From NCBI RefSeq assembly GCF_022828475.1, contig NZ_CP059557.1, positions 1,550,001 through 1,614,000 of the forward strand: a stretch of 64,000 bases of DNA, read 5' to 3'. The position numbers were made by a program, and so were the translations under genes. Source of the DNA: Saccharopolyspora gloriosae. GTDB taxonomy: Bacteria > Actinomycetota > Actinomycetes > Mycobacteriales > Pseudonocardiaceae. Shown one piece after another: positions 27,559 through 37,106 of the stretch. Each line of letters begins with the position of its first letter. Within the stretch, counting starts at the first letter, position 1. The notes beneath the pieces are model-generated. The model was given only the letters and a program-made list of their open reading frames with translations, did no database searches and was not told the origin of the DNA.

Positions 27559-30500
27559 ATGGCATATCCGAAGGTCCGATTCGGCGGCACGTCCGCCGAG
27601 GGTCCCGCCCAGGAGCGCCCGGATCAGGAGCGCCCGGCCCAAGATCAACCGGCCCCGGCTCGCGGAGTCGCCGCGCAACCGTCGTTCCCGCAGATCGAGC
27701 GGGAAGTGCTCGACTTCTGGTCCGGGGACAAGACGTTCCAGGAGAGCGTGCAGGCGCGGGAAGCCGGAACGAACGGCTCGAACGAGTTCGTCTTCTACGA
27801 CGGCCCGCCTTTCGCGAACGGCCTCCCGCACTACGGGCACCTGCTCACCGGGTACGTGAAGGACGCGGTGCCGCGGTACCAGACGATGCGCGGCCGCCGG
27901 GTGGAGCGCCGGTTCGGCTGGGACTGCCACGGCCTGCCCGCCGAGGTCGAAGCGGAAAAGCAGCTCGGCATCACCTCCAAGTCCGAGATCGAGACGATGG
28001 GCGTCGCCGAGTTCAACGAGGCCTGCCGCGCCTCGGTGCTGCGCTACACCGGCGACTGGGAGGACTACGTCACGCGCCAGGCGCGGTGGGTGGACTTCGA
28101 CAACGACTACAAGACGCTCGACCTGGACTACATGGAAAGCGTCATGTGGGCGTTCAAGACCCTGTGGGACAAGGGTCTGATCTACGAGGGCTTCCGGGTG
28201 CTCTGGTACTGCTGGCGGTGCGAGACGCCGCTGTCGAACACCGAGACGCGGATGGACGACACCTACCGGCAGCGCCAGGATCCGGCGGTGACGGTGGGCC
28301 TTCGGCTCACCGCGCCGGGCAAGGCGTTCGACGGCGCGCTGGCGCTGGTGTGGACGACGACTCCGTGGACGTTGCCGTCGAACCTGGCGGCCGCGGTGCA
28401 CCCGGACGTGGACTACGTGCTGGTCGAGCCGGGGCAGGGCGCCGAGCGCTACGTGCTGGCCGAAGCCAGGTTGGGCGCGTACGCGCGGGAACTCGGCGAG
28501 GACGTCGCGGACCGCGTGGTCGCCCGATTCACCGGCAACGACCTGCTGGGCACGAACTACCGGCCGCCGTTCGACTTCTTCACCGGGCGTGCGAACGCGC
28601 ACCAGGTGCTGGCGGCGGACTACGTCACCACCGAGGACGGCACCGGCATCGTGCACATCGCACCCGCCTTCGGTGAGGACGACAAGCTCGTCACCGACGC
28701 GCACGGCATCGAACCGGTCGTCCCGGTCGACGCGCACGGCAGGTTCACCGCCGAGGTCGCGCCGTACGAAGGCCTGCAGGTGTTCGAAGCCAACAAGCCG
28801 ATCATCCGGGACCTCAAGGAATCCGGGCTGCTGCTGCGGCACGAGACCTACGACCACCCGTATCCGCACTGCTGGCGCTGCGACAACGCGCTGATCCAGC
28901 GTGCCGTGTCGTCCTGGTTCGTGGGCGTGTCCCAGTTCCGGGACCGGATGGTCGAGCTCAACCAGCAGATCAACTGGGTGCCCTCGCACATCCGGGACGG
29001 CCAGTTCGGCAAGTGGCTGTCCAACGCGAGGGACTGGAACATCTCGCGGAACCGGTACTGGGGTTCGCCGCTGCCCGTGTGGGTCTCCGACGATCCGGCG
29101 TTCCCGCGCACCGACGTGTACGGCTCGCTGGACGAGCTGGAACGCGACTTCGGGGTGCGGCCCGCGGATCTGCACCGGCCGAACATCGACGAGCTGACCA
29201 GGCCGAACCCGGACGACCCCTCGGGCGAGTCCACGATGCGCCGGGTGCCGGAAGTGCTGGACTGCTGGTTCGAATCCGGCGCGATGCCGTTCGCTCAGGT
29301 GCACTACCCGTTCGAGAACGCGGAGTGGTTCGAGCACCACTACCCGGGCGATTTCATCGTCGAGTACAACGGCCAGACCCGCGGCTGGTTCTACACGTTG
29401 CACGTGCTGGCCACCGCGCTGTTCGACCGGCCCGCGTTCGCCAACGTGGCCGCGCACGGCATCGTGCTCGGCGACGACGGCATGAAGATGTCGAAGTCGA
29501 AGCGGAACTATCCGGACGTCAACGAGGTGTTCGACCGGGACGGCTCGGACGCGATGCGCTGGTTCCTGATGTCCAGCCCCATCCTGCGCGGCGGTGACCT
29601 GGTGGTCACCGAACGCGGCATCCGGGACGCGGTGCGCCAGGCGGTGCTGCCGCTGTGGAACTCCTGGTACTTCCTGGCGCTGTACGCGAACGCCGAGGGC
29701 GTCGAGGGCAAGCGGCGGGTGGACAGCACGCACGTGCTGGATCGCTACGTGCTGGCCAAGACGCACGAGCTGGTGGGCGACGTGCAGGCCGCGATGGACG
29801 TCTTCGACCTGGCGGGTGCCTGCGGCAGCGTCCGGGACTTCCTGGAGGTGCTGACGAACTGGTACGTGCGGCGCTCCCGGGACCGGTTCTGGGCCGGGGA
29901 CGCCGACGCGGTGGACACGCTGCACACCGTGCTGGAGGTGGTCAGCCGGGTGGTGGCTCCGCTGTTGCCGCTGACCGCGGAAGCCGTGTGGCGCGGGCTC
30001 ACCGGCGGCCGATCGGTGCACCTGACGGATTGGCCGCTGGTCGACGAGCTGCCCGCCGACCCGGCGCTGGTCTCGGCGATGGACCAGGTGCGGCAGGTGT
30101 GCTCCTCGGCGCTGGCCCTGCGCAAGGCGAACACGCTGCGGGTGCGGTTGCCGCTGTCGAAGCTGGTGGTGGCGGTGCCGGAGGCCGAGTCGCTGCGGCC
30201 GTTCGCCGACCTGGTGCGCGACGAGGTCAACGTCAAGGAGGTCGAGCTGACCACCGACGTGGCCGCGCACGGCCGGTTCGAGATCGCCGTGAACGCGCGT
30301 GCCGCCGGACCTCGACTGGGCAAGGACGTCCAGCGGGTGATCAAGGCCGTGAAGTCCGGGAACTGGACTCGCACCCCGGCGGGCGCGGTGGTGGCCGACG
30401 GGACCGAGCTGCAGGAAGGTGAGTTCACCGAACGCCTGGTGTCCACCGATGACGGTGCGGCGGCTGCGCTGCCGGACGGCGGCGGACTCGTGGTGCTGGA

Positions 30501-30777
30501 CTGCGCGGTCACTCCGGAGCTGGCGGCCGAGGGCGTGGCGCGGGACGTGGTCCGGGTCGTGCAGCAGGCACGCCGGGACGCCGGTTTCGAGGTTTCGGAC
30601 CGGATCCGGGTGACGGTCTCCGCGCCGGCGGACGTGCTTGCCGCGGTCGACGCGCACCGGGAGTTCATCGCGGCGGAGACGCTGGCGGACGCCGTGGGAA
30701 CCGGTGCGGTCGACGGTGGCTTCGCGGGCAGCGTCGGCGACGGTGTCGCCGTGTCGGTCGGCGTCGAACGCGTCTGA
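27559..30777 (+). CDS. ileS: Isoleucyl-tRNA synthetase
   Basis: This class I synthetase charges tRNA-Ile and edits valine. The 1072-residue length is usual for actinobacterial IleS. Motifs: the HIGH equivalent HYGH in [16 protein letters not shown] (about 95-110), [10 protein letters not shown], an editing domain with [16 protein letters not shown] in [12 protein letters not shown] (about 642), and Cys pairs CWRCETPL and CWRCDNAL. The ATG at 27559 is placed by GAGGAGCACAACCGCG; about 45 extra Gln/Pro-rich residues precede the conserved start. It is controlled by the T-box leader. Confidence 0.97.
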   Translation: MAYPKVRFGGTSAEGPAQERPDQERPAQDQPAPARGVAAQPSFPQIEREVLDFWSGDKTFQESVQAREAGTNGSNEFVFYDGPPFANGLPHYGHLLTGYVKDAVPRYQTMRGRRVERRFGWDCHGLPAEVEAEKQLGITSKSEIETMGVAEFNEACRASVLRYTGDWEDYVTRQARWVDFDNDYKTLDLDYMESVMWAFKTLWDKGLIYEGFRVLWYCWRCETPLSNTETRMDDTYRQRQDPAVTVGLRLTAPGKAFDGALALVWTTTPWTLPSNLAAAVHPDVDYVLVEPGQGAERYVLAEARLGAYARELGEDVADRVVARFTGNDLLGTNYRPPFDFFTGRANAHQVLAADYVTTEDGTGIVHIAPAFGEDDKLVTDAHGIEPVVPVDAHGRFTAEVAPYEGLQVFEANKPIIRDLKESGLLLRHETYDHPYPHCWRCDNALIQRAVSSWFVGVSQFRDRMVELNQQINWVPSHIRDGQFGKWLSNARDWNISRNRYWGSPLPVWVSDDPAFPRTDVYGSLDELERDFGVRPADLHRPNIDELTRPNPDDPSGESTMRRVPEVLDCWFESGAMPFAQVHYPFENAEWFEHHYPGDFIVEYNGQTRGWFYTLHVLATALFDRPAFANVAAHGIVLGDDGMKMSKSKRNYPDVNEVFDRDGSDAMRWFLMSSPILRGGDLVVTERGIRDAVRQAVLPLWNSWYFLALYANAEGVEGKRRVDSTHVLDRYVLAKTHELVGDVQAAMDVFDLAGACGSVRDFLEVLTNWYVRRSRDRFWAGDADAVDTLHTVLEVVSRVVAPLLPLTAEAVWRGLTGGRSVHLTDWPLVDELPADPALVSAMDQVRQVCSSALALRKANTLRVRLPLSKLVVAVPEAESLRPFADLVRDEVNVKEVELTTDVAAHGRFEIAVNARAAGPRLGKDVQRVIKAVKSGNWTRTPAGAVVADGTELQEGEFTERLVSTDDGAAAALPDGGGLVVLDCAVTPELAAEGVARDVVRVVQQARRDAGFEVSDRIRVTVSAPADVLAAVDAHREFIAAETLADAVGTGAVDGGFAGSVGDGVAVSVGVERV

Positions 30778-30788
30778 TTGAGCGATCA

Positions 30789-30833
30789 GGCGGGCTTCCC
30801 CCCGGTTGGCAGAGTGCCAGGGGGGAGCCCGCC
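30789..30833 (+). terminator. Hairpin terminator after ileS
   Basis: GGCGGGCTTCCCCCC pairs with GGGGGGAGCCCGCC (one mismatch) around a loop that has its own small TTGGCAGAGTGCCA stem. It begins 11 bp after the ileS stop and separates ileS from the SAM-responsive leader. Confidence 0.75.
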
Positions 30834-30911
30834 CGGTCGGGCGTGGCGCGGCTCGCACTTTCGCGCCGGACGGTTGCGCGCCACAAGATCAAACTTTAGA
30901 GTTCTCCGTCG

Positions 30912-31030
30912 AAGGTCATGAGTGCCAGCGGGAAACCCCGGTTTGCTGGCCGGCAACCCTCCTACCGCGGTGGGGTGCCCCGGGTGAGGACCTGGCCGAT
31001 CGCGAAGGGCGACCGGCAAGCGCGGGCCCC
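30912..31030 (+). ncRNA. SAM-IV riboswitch
   Basis: The sequence closely follows the actinobacterial SAM-IV pattern as I recall it: GGTCATGAGTGCCAGCG, CCCCGGTTTGCTGGCCGGCA, ACCCTCCTACCGCGGTGGGG, TGCCCCGGGTGAGGACC, and the pseudoknot part GACCGGCAAGCGCGGG. The aptamer ends about 35 nt before a GTG with AGGAGG. It therefore probably controls the class V aminotransferase gene, turning it off at high S-adenosylmethionine. That fits a sulfur or cysteine/methionine role for the gene. Confidence 0.85.
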
Positions 31031-31065
31031 GAATGTGCCGGGTCCGATGAGGCCCAGGAGGCATC

Positions 31066-32427
31066 GTGTCGTCAGCCGTCCGCTCCGCCGGCAGCGAGAG
31101 CACCGAAAACCCGACTTGGTCCATTGTGGACTCCGTCCCGGCGGTTCCCGCCGTGGTCGGCGCGCAGCTGCGAGTTCCGCTGGTCACCGGTGATTCGATC
31201 GAATACGCGAACCTCGATCACGGTGCCAGCGCGCCCTGCCTGAACGCGGTGCGCGACGCCGTGAACGAGCTGCTGCCCTGGTACGCCAGCGTGCACCGCG
31301 GCGCCGGATTCGCCTCGCAGGTCTGCACGCGGGTGTACGAGGGCGCTCGGGACGTGCTGCGCCGGTTCGTCGGCGCCCGCCGCACCGACTCGGTGATCTT
31401 CACCCGGAACACCACCGATGCGCTGAACCTGCTCGCGGCGGCGCTGCCCGCGGACACCTCGGTGGTGGTCTTCGACACCGAGCACCACGCCGCGCTGCTG
31501 CCGTGGGGCGGGGACCGGGTGCGGCGGCTCGGGATTCCCGACAGCCCGCAGGACGCGGTGCGACTGCTCGACGAGGCGCTCGCCGAATGCACCGACGGGC
31601 CGAAACTGGCCGTGCTCACCGGTGCCTCCAACGTGACCGGCGAGGTGTGGCCGGTCGCCGAACTCGCGCGGGTCGCCCGGCGGCACGGGGCGCGCACCGT
31701 CCTCGACGCCGCCCAGCTCGCCCCGCACCGCCCGGTGCGGATCGCGGAACTCGGCGTGGACCACGCGGTGCTGTCCGGGCACAAGCTGTACGCGCCGTTC
31801 GGCGCGGGCGCGCTCATCGGCCGCGACGACTGGCTGGACACGGCCACGCCGTACCTGGCGGGCGGCGGCGCGACCCGTTCGGTGCCGGAAAGCGGTGAGA
31901 TCGACTGGAACACCGGCCCGGAACGCCACGAGGCGGGCTCGCCGAACACCGTGGGCGTGCACGCGCTCGCCACGGCCTGCGCGGCGCTGACCGAGCACGC
32001 GGAGGCGATCGCCTGGCACGAGGAACTGCTGCTGGAGCGGCTGCGCAACGGACTTCGCGGCGTGCCGGGGCTGCGGGAGCTGAGCCTGTTCGGTGCCGAG
32101 CACGACCGGGTCGGCGTGGTGAGCTTCGTCGTGGACGGCCAGGACCCCGGCCTGCTCGCGGCGGCCTTGGCGGCCGAGCACGGGATCGGCGTGCGAGACG
32201 GGCTGTTCTGCGCGCACCGGGCGGTGCGGCACCTGCTGGCCGGTACCGATGAGCAGCGCGCGGTCCGCATCAGCCTCGGGCTCGGCACCACCGTCGAACA
32301 CGTGGACCGCATCGTGCGAGCACTGTGCGGCTTGATCGCCGACGGGCCGCAGTGGCGCTACGAGCAGGTCGACGGACGCTGGGCTCCGGTGGACGACCCC
32401 CGGGAGTTCCCGGCCGTGCTGGTGTGA
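31066..32427 (+). CDS. Class V aminotransferase / cysteine desulfurase-like, SAM-riboswitch-controlled
   Basis: The 453-residue PLP enzyme is of the NifS/CsdA-like class V type. It shows NLDHGASAPC at the N-terminus, VIFTRNTTDALNLLA, FDTEHHAALLPW, and VLDAAQLAPHRP with the PLP aspartate. The Schiff-base lysine is in HAVLSGHKLYAPFGAGALIG. A cysteine near LFCAHRAVRHLL could be the sulfur-accepting residue. The SAM-IV leader ties it to sulfur amino-acid economy, so cysteine desulfuration or a related lyase step is inferred. The start is GTG 31066 after AGGAGGCATC. lspA follows 34 bp downstream. Confidence 0.88.
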   Translation: MSSAVRSAGSESTENPTWSIVDSVPAVPAVVGAQLRVPLVTGDSIEYANLDHGASAPCLNAVRDAVNELLPWYASVHRGAGFASQVCTRVYEGARDVLRRFVGARRTDSVIFTRNTTDALNLLAAALPADTSVVVFDTEHHAALLPWGGDRVRRLGIPDSPQDAVRLLDEALAECTDGPKLAVLTGASNVTGEVWPVAELARVARRHGARTVLDAAQLAPHRPVRIAELGVDHAVLSGHKLYAPFGAGALIGRDDWLDTATPYLAGGGATRSVPESGEIDWNTGPERHEAGSPNTVGVHALATACAALTEHAEAIAWHEELLLERLRNGLRGVPGLRELSLFGAEHDRVGVVSFVVDGQDPGLLAAALAAEHGIGVRDGLFCAHRAVRHLLAGTDEQRAVRISLGLGTTVEHVDRIVRALCGLIADGPQWRYEQVDGRWAPVDDPREFPAVLV

Positions 32428-32461
32428 GCCGCTGTGAGCGGCCGAGTCGCGGTCGGGGAGA

Positions 32462-33157
32462 ATGGGCCGAGTGAACACCGAGCAGTCCGACCCCGACCGG
32501 CCCGGAGCGAACTCCGCCACGAGCGGAGCGGGCGCCCCTGAGCCGGGATCCGACGCGTCGGGAGCAACCGAACAGGCCTCCGGTGCGGAGCAGGCTGAAC
32601 CGGGAACGGGAGACACCGCCGTGCGCTCGCCGCGGCCGCGCAAGCTGCTCGCGCTGCTGTTCGGGGTCGCCGCCGTGCTGCTCGCCGCGGACGTGTTCAC
32701 GAAGATCGCCGCGGTCGCGGCACTGGAGAACCAGCCCCCGATGAAGCTGTTCGGGGGCGCCGTCTACCTCGTGCTGGTGCGCAATCCGGGGGCGGCGTTC
32801 TCGCTGGCCACCGGGTTGACCTGGCTGCTGGCGCTGCTGGCGATCGCGGTCGTCGGCGTGATCGTGTGGCTGGCGCCGAAGCTGCGCTCCACCGGCTGGG
32901 CCATCGGGCTCGGCCTGGTGCTCGGCGGGGCCTGCGGCAATCTGGGTGACCGGCTGTTCCGGGCTCCGGGACCGCTGCGCGGGCACGTCGTGGACTTCGT
33001 GTCGCTGTTCGCGCCGGACGGCAGCGTGTGGCCGGTGTTCAACGTCGCGGACTCCTCCATCGTGTGCGGCGGCATCCTCGTGGTGCTCATGTCGCTGCTC
33101 GGGCGGGACTACGACGGCACCGTGCACGTGCGCAAGAAGCGTGAGGACAAGGCGTGA
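32462..33157 (+). CDS. lspA: Lipoprotein signal peptidase II
   Basis: LspA cleaves prolipoprotein signal peptides at the lipid-modified cysteine. The 231-residue protein has an unusually long acidic Ser/Ala/Glu-rich N-terminal extension (about 55 residues) before four TM helices. Catalytic aspartates lie in GNLGDRLFR and [21 protein letters not shown] is conserved. Either ATG 32462 or GTG 32471 could start it; the latter is better spaced from GGGGAG. It overlaps rluD by 4 nt. Its substrates would include the lipoproteins elsewhere in this window. Confidence 0.93.
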   Translation: MGRVNTEQSDPDRPGANSATSGAGAPEPGSDASGATEQASGAEQAEPGTGDTAVRSPRPRKLLALLFGVAAVLLAADVFTKIAAVAALENQPPMKLFGGAVYLVLVRNPGAAFSLATGLTWLLALLAIAVVGVIVWLAPKLRSTGWAIGLGLVLGGACGNLGDRLFRAPGPLRGHVVDFVSLFAPDGSVWPVFNVADSSIVCGGILVVLMSLLGRDYDGTVHVRKKREDKA

Positions 33158-34086
33158 GCGATCTGCGGATGCTTCCGGTTCCGGACGGGCTGGAAGGCAT
33201 GAGGGTCGATGCGGGCCTGGCGAAACTGCTCGGGATGTCCCGGAACACGATGGCCGGGCTCGCCGAATCCGGGGAAGTGCTGCTCGACGGCGCCCAGGTC
33301 GGCAAGTCCGATCGGCTCATCGCGGGCGGGCTGCTGGAAGTCACGCTGCCCGCGGCCAGGCCCGAACCCGAGGTCGTCGCCGTCCCGGTGGACGGACTGA
33401 AGATCCTGCACCAGGACGACGACATCGTCGTCGTGGACAAACCGATCGGCGTGGCCGTGCACCCCAGCCCCGGCTGGGAAGGGCCGACGGTGATCGGCGG
33501 ACTCGCCGCGGCCGGGGTCCGGATCGCCACATCCGGTGCCGCCGAACGGCAAGGCGTGGTGCACCGGCTCGACGCGGGCACCACCGGCGTCATGGTCGCG
33601 GCCAAGAGCGAGCACGCCTACACGGTGCTCAAACGGGCCTTCAAGGAACGCACCGTGGAGAAGCGCTACCACGCGCTGGTGCAGGGACATCCCGATCCGA
33701 GCAGCGGCACCATCGACGCGCCGATCGACCGCCACCCCCGGCACGACTACAAGTTCGCCGTGGTCAGCGGTGGCAAACCCAGCATCACCCACTACGAGAC
33801 GGTGGAGGCGTTCCGCGCCGCGTCGCTGGTGGACGTGAAGCTGGAGACCGGGCGGACCCACCAGATCCGGGTGCACTTCTCCGCCGTCCGGCACCCCTGC
33901 GCGGGCGACTTGACCTACGGCGCGGACCCGGTGCTGGCGCGCAAGCTGGGGCTGACCAGGCAGTGGCTGCACGCGCGGATGCTCGGCTTCGAGCACCCCG
34001 CCGACGGGGAATGGGTGACGTTCACCAGCGAGTACCCGGCGGACCTGCAGGACGCGCTGGACGTGCTGCACGCGCAGGACTCGTAA
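33154..34086 (+). CDS. rluD: RluA-family rRNA pseudouridine synthase
   Basis: The 310-residue protein has an N-terminal S4-like domain ([20 protein letters not shown]) and the catalytic domain. The catalytic domain has the nucleophilic aspartate in [12 protein letters not shown] (about 136-147) and [26 protein letters not shown] and [11 protein letters not shown]. The family modifies uridines in 23S rRNA; the exact site is inferred from the customary lspA-rluD order. The GTG overlaps the lspA stop. Confidence 0.9.
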   Translation: MSDLRMLPVPDGLEGMRVDAGLAKLLGMSRNTMAGLAESGEVLLDGAQVGKSDRLIAGGLLEVTLPAARPEPEVVAVPVDGLKILHQDDDIVVVDKPIGVAVHPSPGWEGPTVIGGLAAAGVRIATSGAAERQGVVHRLDAGTTGVMVAAKSEHAYTVLKRAFKERTVEKRYHALVQGHPDPSSGTIDAPIDRHPRHDYKFAVVSGGKPSITHYETVEAFRAASLVDVKLETGRTHQIRVHFSAVRHPCAGDLTYGADPVLARKLGLTRQWLHARMLGFEHPADGEWVTFTSEYPADLQDALDVLHAQDS

Positions 34087-34219
34087 CGGCTCCGCGTCGG
34101 GGTCGGTGAAGCGACCTCGGGATGGCCCGCCGGCGACGTGCGCGTGAACGGGCCGTCAAGGCTCGGTGTCCGGATCGCGTAGCTTGGGTGGAAACACGCG
34201 GGATCATGGGGGAGGCGCG

Positions 34220-34684
34220 ATGACCCAGGTGGGTGCGGGAGGCGCGTTCGGCGATGAGCGTCGGGAGTTCGTCGACGAGACGCCGACGCCGCCGATGGGC
34301 ATGTCGTGGAGCGGTTCGCTGCTGACCGAGGGTGCCGGGGCGCCGGAGCCGGAGCGGGCCACGCAGTCGGTGGCCGTGCCCGACGAACGTGCGACCTCCC
34401 CATCGGTCCGGGGTGAGCTCGCCGACGCCGCTGCGCGCGGCTCCTCCGGGGCGGAGACCGATCGTGCCGGAGCGGAGGAAGCACCGACCGATCCCGGTTC
34501 GATGGGCTTGGCCGAGTTGTTGGCGGCCGAAGACCTCGGCCGCGCCGGTCCTGCCGTGCTCGGCGCCGACAACTCGGGTGACGTGTCCGGGGACGCGGGC
34601 GACTGGCCCACCTTGCAGCGTCGGGAACGGCAGGAACAGCAGGACCGCGGTGGTGCGCTCGGCTGGATCCGGCGTCGCCGCTAG
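34220..34684 (+). CDS. Hypothetical acidic, disordered protein
   Basis: The 154-residue protein is rich in Ala, Glu, Gly and Ser. It has no signal peptide or TM, a short hydrophobic MGLAELLAAEDLG segment and a basic end (LGWIRRRR). The ATG follows GGGGGAGGCGCG, a good ribosome site. It ends 10 bp before the convergent DedA gene. No family recognised. Confidence 0.6.
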   Translation: MTQVGAGGAFGDERREFVDETPTPPMGMSWSGSLLTEGAGAPEPERATQSVAVPDERATSPSVRGELADAAARGSSGAETDRAGAEEAPTDPGSMGLAELLAAEDLGRAGPAVLGADNSGDVSGDAGDWPTLQRRERQEQQDRGGALGWIRRRR

Positions 34685-34694
34685 CGGTGACCGC

Positions 34695-35342
34695 TCAGTC
34701 CACACCCACCGGAACGCGCTCCGGCTCGGCACGACGTGCCGTGCGCTTGCGCAGCACGTAGCGGATCAGTTCGACGACACCGGCGATCACCAGCGCGGAA
34801 CCGATGCCCAGCAGCACCGCGGGCAATGGCCGATCTCGGAACACCGCGCCGCCCAGGCAGCCGACCAGCGTGAAGTACGTCGAGTAGGCCACGGCCCCGA
34901 TCGCCGTGCAGCTGCTGAACATGCGCAGCGGCAACCTGCTCGCCCCGGCGGTCATGGCGGCCGCGGTGCGGCAACCCGGCACGAACCGGCACACGATCAA
35001 GATCGAAGCGCCGCGCCGGTTCAGCGCCCGCTGCGCCCACTCGAACGGTTTCCGGCGCCGCGAACCCGGCGGAAGCCGGCTCAGCAGCGCGCCACCTGCT
35101 CGCCTGCCCAGCAGGTACGCAAGGTGGTCCCCGGCGAACCCGCCGACCGCGCCTGCCACGAGAACCCCGGCCAGGTTCGGGGTGCCGGACATCGCGAACA
35201 CCCCGCAGGTCACCACCAGGACCTCCCCGGGAACGCTCGGCAGCACCGCGTCGAGCGCGACGAACGCGACGAGCACCAGGTAGATCCACGGTGAGCCCAT
35301 CGCGCCGTGCACGAGGTCCAAGACGGCGTCGGACACGATCAT
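34695..35342 (-). CDS. DedA-family membrane protein
   Basis: The 215-residue polytopic protein has the DedA core: VLPSVPGEVLVV, VGGFAGDHLAYLLGRRAGG, and the arginine-containing RRGASILIVCRFVPGCRTAAAM motif of the family. DedA proteins act as membrane transporters or scramblases linked to undecaprenyl phosphate recycling and proton balance. The ATG at 35342 is the likely start. A longer frame runs upstream into the palindromic spacer and is not family-like. Confidence 0.88.
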   Translation of the reverse strand: MIVSDAVLDLVHGAMGSPWIYLVLVAFVALDAVLPSVPGEVLVVTCGVFAMSGTPNLAGVLVAGAVGGFAGDHLAYLLGRRAGGALLSRLPPGSRRRKPFEWAQRALNRRGASILIVCRFVPGCRTAAAMTAGASRLPLRMFSSCTAIGAVAYSTYFTLVGCLGGAVFRDRPLPAVLLGIGSALVIAGVVELIRYVLRKRTARRAEPERVPVGVD

Positions 35343-35466
35343 CCCCAGAGTCGGCTCGGAAGTGCTGCCGGTCGACACCGACGCTAGAGATCGGAAGTGA
35401 ACAGCGAGTGCGGGAAAGACCCTGAACGACCCCGGAGACGACCCTGCCTTCCACGCTCCGTTGCAC

Positions 35467-35566
35467 TTCGGCGGCGAAGCCCGCAAAGGGCGGGCGAAGC
35501 CACGCCTGCCTCGCCGCCGAAGGCCGTGTCTTGCGGCGAAGCCGTGCCTGGATGCGCGAAGCGCAT
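35467..35566. repeat. Palindrome-rich spacer with nested hairpins
   Basis: TTCGGCGGCGA (35467-35477) pairs with TCGCCGCCGAA (35511-35521) around an inner GCCCGC/GCGGGC stem. ATGCGC-GAA-GCGCAT (35552-35566) forms another hairpin. GCGAAGCC recurs several times. Together with repeat copy B this makes the 35343-35724 spacer dense in secondary structure and free of genes. Confidence 0.7.
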
Positions 35567-35587
35567 AGGCCACGTCGAAAAGCCGCT

Positions 35588-35698
35588 CACCGGCGGGTTC
35601 TCAGTGGCTTCCTCGCGAGGATGGCTTTTTCCCTCGTGGCGGAGCCACTAGGGAAAAAGATCCCGCAGCGAAGAAGCCACTGAGGTTCCGCCACCCGG
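35588..35698 (-). repeat. Dispersed 111-bp palindromic element, copy B
   Basis: This is the inverted partner of copy A at 6135-6246. Read on the minus strand it keeps CCGGGTGGCGGAACCTCAG, GGCTTCTTCGCTGCGGGAT, CCTCGCGAGGAAGCC and CTGAGAACCCGCCGGTG. The inner stem is CTTTTTCCCT/AGGGAAAAAG instead of GATTTC/GAAATC, and the outer C-G pair of copy A is T-A here. Hence the structure is conserved although the bases differ. Confidence 0.8.
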
Positions 35699-35724
35699 CC
35701 ACCAAAGCAAAACGACCGGAAGCC

Positions 35725-36762
35725 TTAAAGATCAGTGATATCCCAGGTAAGAGTGCGTTGGTCGTCGCCTGGGCGGGGTGTCCAACGGACCGCGGAAAGT
35801 TCCGTCTCTTCCGGCAGCACGTAGACGGTGTGGCCGCCGGCGGTTTCGCCCGGCGGGACGCCGATGCGGTGCGGCGGGCGGGAGGACAGCGACACCGGCG
35901 CCTTGCCCACCGTGGAGCCGTCGGTGGCGACCAGGACCAGATACAGGTCCGGCAGTGAGGTGAACGGTATCGGGCTGCGGTTGGTCAGCTCCGTGTGCAC
36001 GACGACCGACCGTTCACCTTCCTGCAGCTGGTATCCGGCTGCGGTGAACAGGAAGTCGGCGGGGTCGACGACCTCCACGAGCTGGATGGTGATCCGTTCG
36101 CCTTCCAAACCGTCCACGTCGAGCTTGCCGCCGACTTTGCCGGTGCGGGCCGACGCGGGTTGGGCCGGGGCGGGGTTTTTCGCGGTGGGCGCGTTCGCGT
36201 TCGCCACCTGCGGATTCGCCTGCTGCGGACCGGGATTCGGCCCGGAATGGGGGGTGCCGGGTTGCTGGGCGGCGCCCGGCTGCTGATCACCTCGCGCCCA
36301 CGAGGCGGACCCCGGCGGACCCCACGTGTTCATCGGCTGCGCGGGCTGGTGCGGCGCCGGTCGCGGCGGAGGCTGCTGGCCGAACGACGCGGGCTGCGCG
36401 GCCGGGGTGAACGGCTGCGGCCCGCTGGGGGTTCCGCCCGGCCCCGGTTGCCTGCCGCTGGGGGAGCCGTGCACCTGGTAGCCGCCGCTGGGGTTCTGCA
36501 CCTGGTGCGGGCCGGACACCGGGTAGCCGCCGCTGTTGGCTTGGGTCCAGGCGTTCGCGGCGGCGACGGCGTTGCGGATGCCGACCGGGTCGCACTCCAC
36601 GCCGACCACCATCGGCAGTCCGGTCGTGGATAACACCGCGAGCCGGGCGGCGACATCCCGGACGTCCATGCCGAGCCGTCCCGCGAGCTCGTGCACCGCC
36701 GCGCGGCCGGATTCGGCGACGGCGGTCAGCAGACGTACGTCCACGGGATCAGGTGCAGCCAC
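35725..36762 (-). CDS. HTH (AsnC-like) protein with Pro/Gln linker and C-terminal beta domain
   Basis: This 345-residue protein has three parts. The first is an N-terminal winged-helix of Lrp/AsnC type ([40 protein letters not shown], about 5-50). A long Gly/Pro/Gln-rich linker follows (about 75-215). The C-terminal domain of about 125 residues ([36 protein letters not shown]) looks like a DUF4352-type beta sandwich, normally extracytoplasmic. No TM is seen. GTG 36762 is chosen because upstream residues are not HTH-like. Function unknown. Confidence 0.65.
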   Translation of the reverse strand: MAAPDPVDVRLLTAVAESGRAAVHELAGRLGMDVRDVAARLAVLSTTGLPMVVGVECDPVGIRNAVAAANAWTQANSGGYPVSGPHQVQNPSGGYQVHGSPSGRQPGPGGTPSGPQPFTPAAQPASFGQQPPPRPAPHQPAQPMNTWGPPGSASWARGDQQPGAAQQPGTPHSGPNPGPQQANPQVANANAPTAKNPAPAQPASARTGKVGGKLDVDGLEGERITIQLVEVVDPADFLFTAAGYQLQEGERSVVVHTELTNRSPIPFTSLPDLYLVLVATDGSTVGKAPVSLSSRPPHRIGVPPGETAGGHTVYVLPEETELSAVRWTPRPGDDQRTLTWDITDL

Positions 36763-37106
36763 GGCAAGCCACGCTACCCTCTCGGATCGATCACCGTCCG
36801 CAAGGGCGGAGAGTTCGGCACGCCACCTCGCGGGGACGGTCCGTCGAGCTCGCCGCCTTCGGGATCGATCCCGCCCGAACCGATCCGCGGCACGCCAGGG
36901 AGGGTCGGAGAGTTGCTCTTGCCGTGGCGTTAGGCTGTCTCGGTCCGGCACCGCCGCGGCCGTCCCCTGTGGTTCTCGCACCGTCGTTTCGACCGGTGTC
37001 GCGCACCGCGATCCGAGTCCTTCCGGCCGGTTCGCGCCTCCCGCGCCCAGGGGAGACCGCCGAACGGTCCGCGCTCGTTCCGGCCGATCGCGCAGGAGGA
37101 TGCCCC

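Noticed and set aside
27394-30858. Minus-strand open frame of 1154 codons opposite ileS
   Set aside because: It is antisense to a fully conserved synthetase; its Arg/His/Val-rich translation is typical of a GC3-biased shadow frame.
35343-35573. N-terminal extension of the DedA protein
   Set aside because: The extra 77 residues come from the palindromic spacer and are Arg-rich without DedA similarity.
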